This document shows, piece by piece, positions 59,678 through 64,000 of a stretch of DNA of 64,000 nt. Numbering within the stretch: position 1 is the stretch's first letter; the number at the start of each line of letters is the position of its first letter. Under the pieces are notes generated by a model. The model saw only the letters and a program-made list of their open reading frames with translations, was not told the DNA's origin and did no database searches. Source of the stretch: CBDAQA01 sp965247815. GTDB lineage: Bacteria; Planctomycetota; Phycisphaerae; Tepidisphaerales; Tepidisphaeraceae. The DNA lies in NCBI GenBank assembly GCA_965247815.1, contig CBDFHW010000005.1:1-64000 (forward strand), written 5' to 3'. A program made the translations under genes and the position numbers.

Positions 59678-60235
59678 TTGGAAGAAACCGACGAAGCATT
59701 AGCCGCCCGCAGCCGCGACGGGGACCGCCTCGCGTTCGAGGAACTGGTCCGACGAACGGGTCGACTTGTCTTTGCCCGGCTGTACCTGCTGAACGGCAAC
59801 GCCCACGAGGCCGAGGACCTGACGCAGGAAACGTTCCTCATGGCCTGTCGGAATATCAGCAAGCTCTCGGACCCCCGCGCGTTTCGAAGTTGGCTGCTGT
59901 CGATCGCCAGTTCAGTTTCAATCGACGCGGCCAAGCACCGGTCCAGAGCAAAGCGTGGCAAGCCCGGCTCGATCGACGGGATCGCGATTCCCACCGGGTC
60001 GCCCGGCCCGCCCGAATCGGCCGAGCGGGACGAGCAACGCCAGCGCGTCCTGACGACCCTGCGGTCACTGCCCGGCGAATATCAACAGGCGTTGTCGCTG
60101 CGATACCTGAGCGGTGCCGACCACGACACGATCGAACAACAGCTGGGCATTACGAATGGCTCGCTTCGCGGCCTGCTGCACCGCGGACTGGCCCTGCTGC
60201 GCGAACGGATGAACGACAAAGGCCCGGCAGAGTGA
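59678..60235 (+). CDS. ECF-type RNA polymerase sigma factor
   Basis: TTG 59678, with AAGGGA seven bases upstream, gives a 185-residue protein starting at the usual 'EETDEALAARSRDGDRLAFE' position; GTG 59576 would add an unlikely 34-residue extension. Region 2 covers ~15-80 (YLLNGNAHEAEDLTQETFLM, with the DLTQETF core), the linker contains an unusual Ser/Pro-rich stretch (IPTGSPGPPESAERDEQ), and region 4 covers ~120-175 (LRSLPGEYQQALSLRYLSGA, DHDTIEQQLGITNGSLRGLL). The next gene on the same strand is a membrane DUF4349 protein with a short cytoplasmic N-terminus, the probable anti-sigma partner. Confidence 0.9.
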   Translation: MEETDEALAARSRDGDRLAFEELVRRTGRLVFARLYLLNGNAHEAEDLTQETFLMACRNISKLSDPRAFRSWLLSIASSVSIDAAKHRSRAKRGKPGSIDGIAIPTGSPGPPESAERDEQRQRVLTTLRSLPGEYQQALSLRYLSGADHDTIEQQLGITNGSLRGLLHRGLALLRERMNDKGPAE

Positions 60236-60286
60236 AGCATTGTAGAGGCGACTCGAATGCGAAACTGGACAGAGCAGCAATCCCAA

Positions 60287-60369
60287 GACGCCGGTTCTGA
60301 GGTACCCCGAAGAGCCGGGTGAGCCCGACCAAGAAACCCGGATCTTCGGCGTACCTCAGAACCGGCGTC
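60287..60369. repeat. Family-A palindromic repeat between sigma and DUF4349 genes
   Basis: GACGCCGGTTCTGAGGTACC pairs with GGCGTACCTCAGAACCGGCG around CCCGAAGAGCCGGGT...ACCCGGATCTTCGG. The insertion lies between two genes expected to form an operon (stop 60235, start 60441) and might lower expression of the second. Confidence 0.9.
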
Positions 60370-60440
60370 TACCCAGGACACACTCTCGTCGAGGCAGTCA
60401 CTGAACGGTTTGTCGACAGTTTAGAAACACCGAGAACACC

Positions 60441-63287
60441 ATGACCACCGAAACACCCGACCCATTTGACACGCACCTGCAGGACCTGTTCGCCGGCGTG
60501 CAACCCGCGGCCGACTTTGAAAACCGGTTGATCGGCGCGATCCGCACCCGGCAGCGCTGGACGATTCCGCAACCCGTCCGCCGGGCCGCGATCGCCGCCG
60601 CGGCCGTGCTGGTCGTCGGCGGCATCGGGTACTACGGGAACCTCGCGATCACCGGCTCTTCACAGGTCGCGTTCAGTCGTCACGGTCTGCAAATCGACCG
60701 AACCGTCGACCATGCGTATGCCTTCGCACCGGCCGGCGGGAAACGCGAAGAATTCGACTTCGGCGGCGGATCTAACCTGGATCAAAATCGGGTTGCCGGA
60801 AATCGGATCGGGCAGCCAACCGCGTTGCCGCAAGCTGCAGACCTGCCCTCCGACAAAGCCGCGAGAGTTCCCGAACCACTGCCGGATGTTTCAAGATTCA
60901 AGCAGACCGAGCTCACCCGGGAATCGTCGGTCCGGGATCGCAGTGACCTGAATCGCAGGACGATCAGCGACGGGGATACATCAACAGAGTCAGTTCTTAA
61001 AAACAGCGCGGTGCAAAATGGCCAGCACTATTTTGGCGGGCACGTTGAAGGAACCGGCACGCTTGGCGTAGGCGGGCAACTTGCCGACCGTCGTTCGGGT
61101 GCACCCACCGCGTCCGAGCTACACATCGCCGGCGGCACACTCCAAGCCGTAGCGAACCTCGACCGGCAAGCTGCGGCGAGCACCGATGGGAAAGTTGCGG
61201 GCGAACATACGCAGTTTTCCGACCGAGATTTATCCTCCGGCAAAATCGCATCGGGCGTAAATCTAAGCCTCGACCCGCATGCTGTTGCGGCGAAACCGGC
61301 GACCGAAATCGCAACCACCGCCCCGATTGTCGACGTCCGCAAAATCATCCGCAGCGGGACGATGGAGTTCGAAGTCGACCGGTTCGACGCGGCGCAGGCG
61401 CAGATCTCGAAGATCGTCGGCGAGGCCGGCGGGTATGTCGGCACGACCGATTCGACCAAGCTGCCCAACGGCAAGGTCCGCGGGACGATCACGCTGCGGG
61501 TCCCGCCGGAGCGGCTCGACACGCTGGTGCTCAGCCTTCGCGCGCTCGGCGATCTCAAGTCGCAGCAGATCACCGCGCAGGACGTCTCGAAGGAATACAC
61601 CGATACCGAAAGTGAACTGATTGCCGACCGGGCGATGCAGGACCGGTTGCTTGAACTGATCCACAGCGGAAAGGGGTCGATCAAGGAGCTGTTGGCGGCC
61701 GAGACCGAGCTGGCCGTCTGGCGGGGTAAGATCGAAAAAGCCGAGGGGCAAATTCGGTATTACAACAGCCTGGTGTCGATGTCGACGCTGTCAATTACGC
61801 TGAGCGAAAAGGACATCCAGACGCCCGCCGCGGCGGTGGAAACCGAGACCGCCGACGTCGGCATCGAGGCCGAAGAAGTGGAGAAGGCCCGCGACGCGGC
61901 GCTCAAGTCGATCGACGGCGTGAAGGGCCGGATCGTCGAGGCCGAGCTGAAGCGGTTCGACGCGGGGCAGTTGGCGGCGCGGTTGGTCGCGGACGTGCCG
62001 CCGGAGTCGGCCGGTGCGGTGATCGACCAGCTCAAGCTGCTGGGAAAAGTCGCCCGGCTGGAAGTGCAACGGCACCAGACCACCAGCGACGGGTCGCCCG
62101 CGGTGACGGGCACGACCGTGCTCCGCACCGAGCGGAAACCGACCCGGCTGATGGTCTCGATCTACAACCTGGCCAACGTCGCGCCGCGGCGGACGACACA
62201 CATCAATCTGGCGGCCGAAGACGTGGAGAAGACGTTCGCGGCGTTGATCGCCGAGGCGAAAACCGACGGCGGGCGGGTCGTCACTTCGAACCTGGACCGG
62301 GGTGACCCGATCACGGCGACCGGGTCGGTGACGCTTGAGCTTCCGCCGGAAAAGGTAGACGCCGCTATGGCCTCGCTGCACGCACAGGGGGAAGTGCTCC
62401 GGCTCAATTCGACCGAGAACACCGACACGCAAAACTCCACCGAGGCCAAGCAGGGGTTGACGATCCAGCTGGTGTCGCTGGCGTCGGTGCCGGCGCGGGA
62501 ATCGATCGAGCAGACGATCGCCGCGACCGACGTCCCGGCCGCGTATCACACGGCACAGGCGGCCGCGGAGACCGCCCGGGCCCGGGTCGTGACCGCCCAA
62601 TTGAATGAACAGGACCGCCGCAGCATGTCGGGCGATCTTCAACTGGAAGTGCTGCGGAGCGAACTGCCGGCATTGAACAAGACGCTGGCGGGCACCGGCG
62701 ACACGATCTCCCGCACGACCGGTCGGGCCGCCAACACCGACGGCACGGTCGACAGCAAAGTGCGGTTACGACTGCTAATCATGCCCGCGGCGGACTTGAC
62801 GCCGCGCGAGAAGACCCGGATGCAATCAGAAGTCACCGACGTCGACAAAGCGGCCGGCGATGCCCAAGCGATCGCGGTCACCGTTGGTGGTCGTGTGCTC
62901 GACGCGACTGTCAACAAAGATCAGGGTAAAGGGTCGGCCCGAGTGGTCATCGATGTTCCGTTGGAACGGTCGGCCGAAACGCTCCGGCAACTGCGCGGGC
63001 TCGGCACGGTCCGCGGCATCGACGCCTCCCGCGACACCCAGGCCCCCAATGGCCCGCTCGCGCATGCCCAGATCGACATCGACTTCGTCACCACCGACAC
63101 GCTGGTCACGGAAAACACCGGCCCCTGGTCGAGCATCCGCCAAGGCCTCGGCACCAGCATCAACGCACTGCTCTGGAGTTTGAAATGGATCGTCGTAGGC
63201 CTCTGCCTGCTCGGCCCCTTCCTGCTCGCAGGCTGGCTTATAAACAAACTCCGCCGGCACAACACCAAGAAGCCCCACCACCCATAA
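60441..63287 (+). CDS. Large two-span membrane protein with DUF4349 modules, probable anti-sigma partner
   Basis: The 948-residue product from ATG 60441 has a short cytoplasmic N-terminus (PFDTHLQDLFAGVQPAADFE, an anti-sigma-like start without the HxxxCxxC zinc motif), a membrane span at ~47-66, a disordered linker to ~295, and then DUF4349: VRKIIRSGTMEFEVDRFDAA, GGYVGTTDSTKLPNGKVRGT, ITLRVPPERLDTLVLSLRAL, SKEYTDTESELIADRAMQDR ... coiled coil ... LSITLSEKD. Further modules with the same 'L-x-V-x-R ... E-x-x..' logic repeat at ~500-620, ~640-770 and ~790-905 (for example RVVIDVPLERSAETLRQLRG). A second membrane span (WIVVGLCLLGPFLLAGWLI) is at ~918-936. DUF4349 proteins are often encoded with ECF sigma factors; that function is inferred from context. 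Confidence 0.85.
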   Translation: MTTETPDPFDTHLQDLFAGVQPAADFENRLIGAIRTRQRWTIPQPVRRAAIAAAAVLVVGGIGYYGNLAITGSSQVAFSRHGLQIDRTVDHAYAFAPAGGKREEFDFGGGSNLDQNRVAGNRIGQPTALPQAADLPSDKAARVPEPLPDVSRFKQTELTRESSVRDRSDLNRRTISDGDTSTESVLKNSAVQNGQHYFGGHVEGTGTLGVGGQLADRRSGAPTASELHIAGGTLQAVANLDRQAAASTDGKVAGEHTQFSDRDLSSGKIASGVNLSLDPHAVAAKPATEIATTAPIVDVRKIIRSGTMEFEVDRFDAAQAQISKIVGEAGGYVGTTDSTKLPNGKVRGTITLRVPPERLDTLVLSLRALGDLKSQQITAQDVSKEYTDTESELIADRAMQDRLLELIHSGKGSIKELLAAETELAVWRGKIEKAEGQIRYYNSLVSMSTLSITLSEKDIQTPAAAVETETADVGIEAEEVEKARDAALKSIDGVKGRIVEAELKRFDAGQLAARLVADVPPESAGAVIDQLKLLGKVARLEVQRHQTTSDGSPAVTGTTVLRTERKPTRLMVSIYNLANVAPRRTTHINLAAEDVEKTFAALIAEAKTDGGRVVTSNLDRGDPITATGSVTLELPPEKVDAAMASLHAQGEVLRLNSTENTDTQNSTEAKQGLTIQLVSLASVPARESIEQTIAATDVPAAYHTAQAAAETARARVVTAQLNEQDRRSMSGDLQLEVLRSELPALNKTLAGTGDTISRTTGRAANTDGTVDSKVRLRLLIMPAADLTPREKTRMQSEVTDVDKAAGDAQAIAVTVGGRVLDATVNKDQGKGSARVVIDVPLERSAETLRQLRGLGTVRGIDASRDTQAPNGPLAHAQIDIDFVTTDTLVTENTGPWSSIRQGLGTSINALLWSLKWIVVGLCLLGPFLLAGWLINKLRRHNTKKPHHP

Positions 63288-63310
63288 ACATGCTTCGGGA
63301 CAGACAATGC

Positions 63311-63335
63311 AAAAACGGTGTCGGACACCGTTTTC
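63311..63335. terminator. AAAACGGTGTCGGACACCGTTTT hairpin, first copy
   Basis: A perfect 11-bp palindrome around one base, with flanking A and T tracts, 24 bp after the stop of the DUF4349 gene. It has the form of a bidirectional intrinsic terminator; the same hairpin recurs at 63473-63497 and a partial one (GTTTCGGACACCGCTTTT) lies near 63643. Confidence 0.7.
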
Positions 63336-63472
63336 GCATTTGCTGAAATGGATCGTTGTAGGCCTCTGCCTGCTCGGCCCCTTCCTGCTCGCCGGCTGGC
63401 TCATAAACAAACTCCGCCGGCACAACACCAAAAGCCCCACCACTCATAAACATGGTTCGGGACAGACAATGC

Positions 63473-63497
63473 AAAAACGGTGTCGGACACCGTTTTT
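63473..63497. terminator. AAAACGGTGTCGGACACCGTTTT hairpin, duplicated copy
   Basis: Identical to the 63311 hairpin and created by the 163-bp tandem duplication. It is positioned to stop transcription from either side, since the next gene (63715) is convergent. Confidence 0.65.
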
Positions 63498-63714
63498 GTG
63501 TTCGCCCCGTCACCGTTTTTTTTGGCACTGTTTTGCGTAGGCGTTCTGTTACGTTTAACCGGCCCGCCTGACGATGATCTGTTGTTAAAAAGAGACTGCC
63601 GACCCATATACGGTCCCGACGTTGCGAAATGGTCGTTGCAGCGTGGTTTCGGACACCGCTTTTCTCTTTCGGAATGTCCTATCGATTCTTTTTGCTTTTT
63701 GAGTCGGGAGCTTT

Positions 63715-64000
63715 TTATTCAGGTCGGTGCGAACGAATTGCAATGCTTCCGAAAAATTTCAGCGTCGTCTCGAGGTGCTTTTCCCAGTACGGCCATTCGT
63801 GGCCGCCGGGGAATTCTTCGTAAATATGAGGGATGTTGAGCTTCTGTAGTTCGGCGTGCAGTTCGCGGTTGGCGTCGAGCAGCGAGTCCTGCGTGCCGCA
63901 GTCGAAACGCAGCGGGGGCAGAAGGTCGGCATGCGTTCGCATCCAGTGCAGGACCGATTGTTCCGCGGCCGGGATGGGGCCGTAGGATTCGAGCGGCTCC
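63715..64000 (-). CDS. Esterase (Esterase D/enterochelin esterase-like), C-terminal part, cut by the window edge
   Basis: The frame is open from the right edge of the window to the stop at 63715, and the visible 94 residues start mid-protein. The last part includes FDCGTQDSLLDANRELHAEL (the acidic residue of the triad) and FPGGHEWPYWEKHLETTLKF with the catalytic His in GGHEW, which together are typical of the Esterase family (PF00756). It is an alpha/beta hydrolase acting on esters; the nucleophile and start are outside this window. Confidence 0.8.
   Translation of the reverse strand, partial: EPLESYGPIPAAEQSVLHWMRTHADLLPPLRFDCGTQDSLLDANRELHAELQKLNIPHIYEEFPGGHEWPYWEKHLETTLKFFGSIAIRSHRPE

Larger units (their letters stand above)
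63181..63506. repeat. 163-bp tandem duplication of the DUF4349 gene 3' end
   Basis: TGAAATGGATCG begins at 63181 and again at 63344. Each unit contains the last membrane-span codons, the stop region (TAAACATG), GGGACAGACAATGC and a palindrome AAAACGGTGTC-G-GACACCGTTTT (63312-63334 and 63474-63496). The second copy is outside the gene and has a few substitutions, so it codes only for a fragment starting after its own stops. Confidence 0.9.

Noticed and set aside
63307..63540. 77-residue open frame with a membrane segment after the DUF4349 gene
   Set aside because: It is the duplicated 3' end of that gene read from a hairpin; there is no start signal or upstream coding sequence.

Overview
The window is GC-rich (roughly 60-65% by eye) bacterial DNA that most resembles a planctomycete, probably of the Phycisphaerae/Tepidisphaerales type. 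The main clue is five secreted proteins carrying the LEPR-XLL-type N-terminal motif (LEGRQLMSA, LEPRRLMTV, LEDRQLMSL, LEPRRLLAA, MESRLLLSA). Dispersed palindromic repeats, a secreted sedolisin with a dockerin-like tail, an ECF sigma/DUF4349 pair and a combined type IV pilus/type II secretion cluster fit the same picture. The taxonomic call is inference; no rRNA or tRNA gene was seen.

Layout. 1-4.5 kb: end of an NHL beta-propeller protein, an isolated lambda D/E-like phage head gene pair (decoration plus capsid), a lipoprotein and a small secreted protein. 4.6-19 kb: secreted LEPR-type proteins (a PKD protein, two paralogues sharing a C-terminal domain, and a 1.2-kDa-residue-scale nine-module protein), a lipase-like hydrolase, a glycoside hydrolase, a HicB/HicA-like gene pair, and a REP-associated tyrosine transposase (RAYT) lying between the two ends of an older broken RAYT. 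19-22.5 kb: small regulatory genes (LexA/C1-like S24 repressor, XRE protein, DUF2335 protein, small membrane proteins). 22.4-31.5 kb: glycine-rich surface protein, GT4 glycosyltransferase, homoserine dehydrogenase (hom) preceded by a tandem 170-bp repeat array, DUF427 protein, a lower-GC patatin gene, and pqiA-pqiB.

31.6-49.9 kb is one long minus-strand locus for a type IV pilus-like or type II secretion-like machine. In transcription order it encodes two GspG-like major pseudopilins, minor pseudopilins of the I, J, K/PilX and H type, a small secreted protein, PilM, PilN, PilO, a PilP/GspC-like protein and the secretin. A TPR lipoprotein, histidine kinase, receiver protein, HD-GYP protein and STAS protein follow, and the locus ends with the PilB/GspE ATPase and PilC/GspF platform. 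Many junctions are ATGA overlaps or gaps of 2 bp, so coupled translation is likely. The signalling genes inside the locus suggest that the machine is controlled by two-component and cyclic-di-GMP signals.

50-64 kb: CPBP protease, Asp-box protein, orphan HicB-like gene plus lipB, an EF-G-like GTPase, type II NADH dehydrogenase, sedolisin, ECF sigma factor with a large two-membrane-span DUF4349 partner whose 3' end is duplicated, and the C-terminal end of an esterase running off the window.

The most distinctive content is repeat biology. At least ten copies of a REP-like hairpin (arms GTTTAGCGG.../...CCGCTAAAC) surround the RAYT and sit just after stop codons elsewhere. A second hairpin family (GACGCCGGTTCTGAGGTACC arms) is present, once as a tandem array, and two further PVC-type palindromic repeats are also present.
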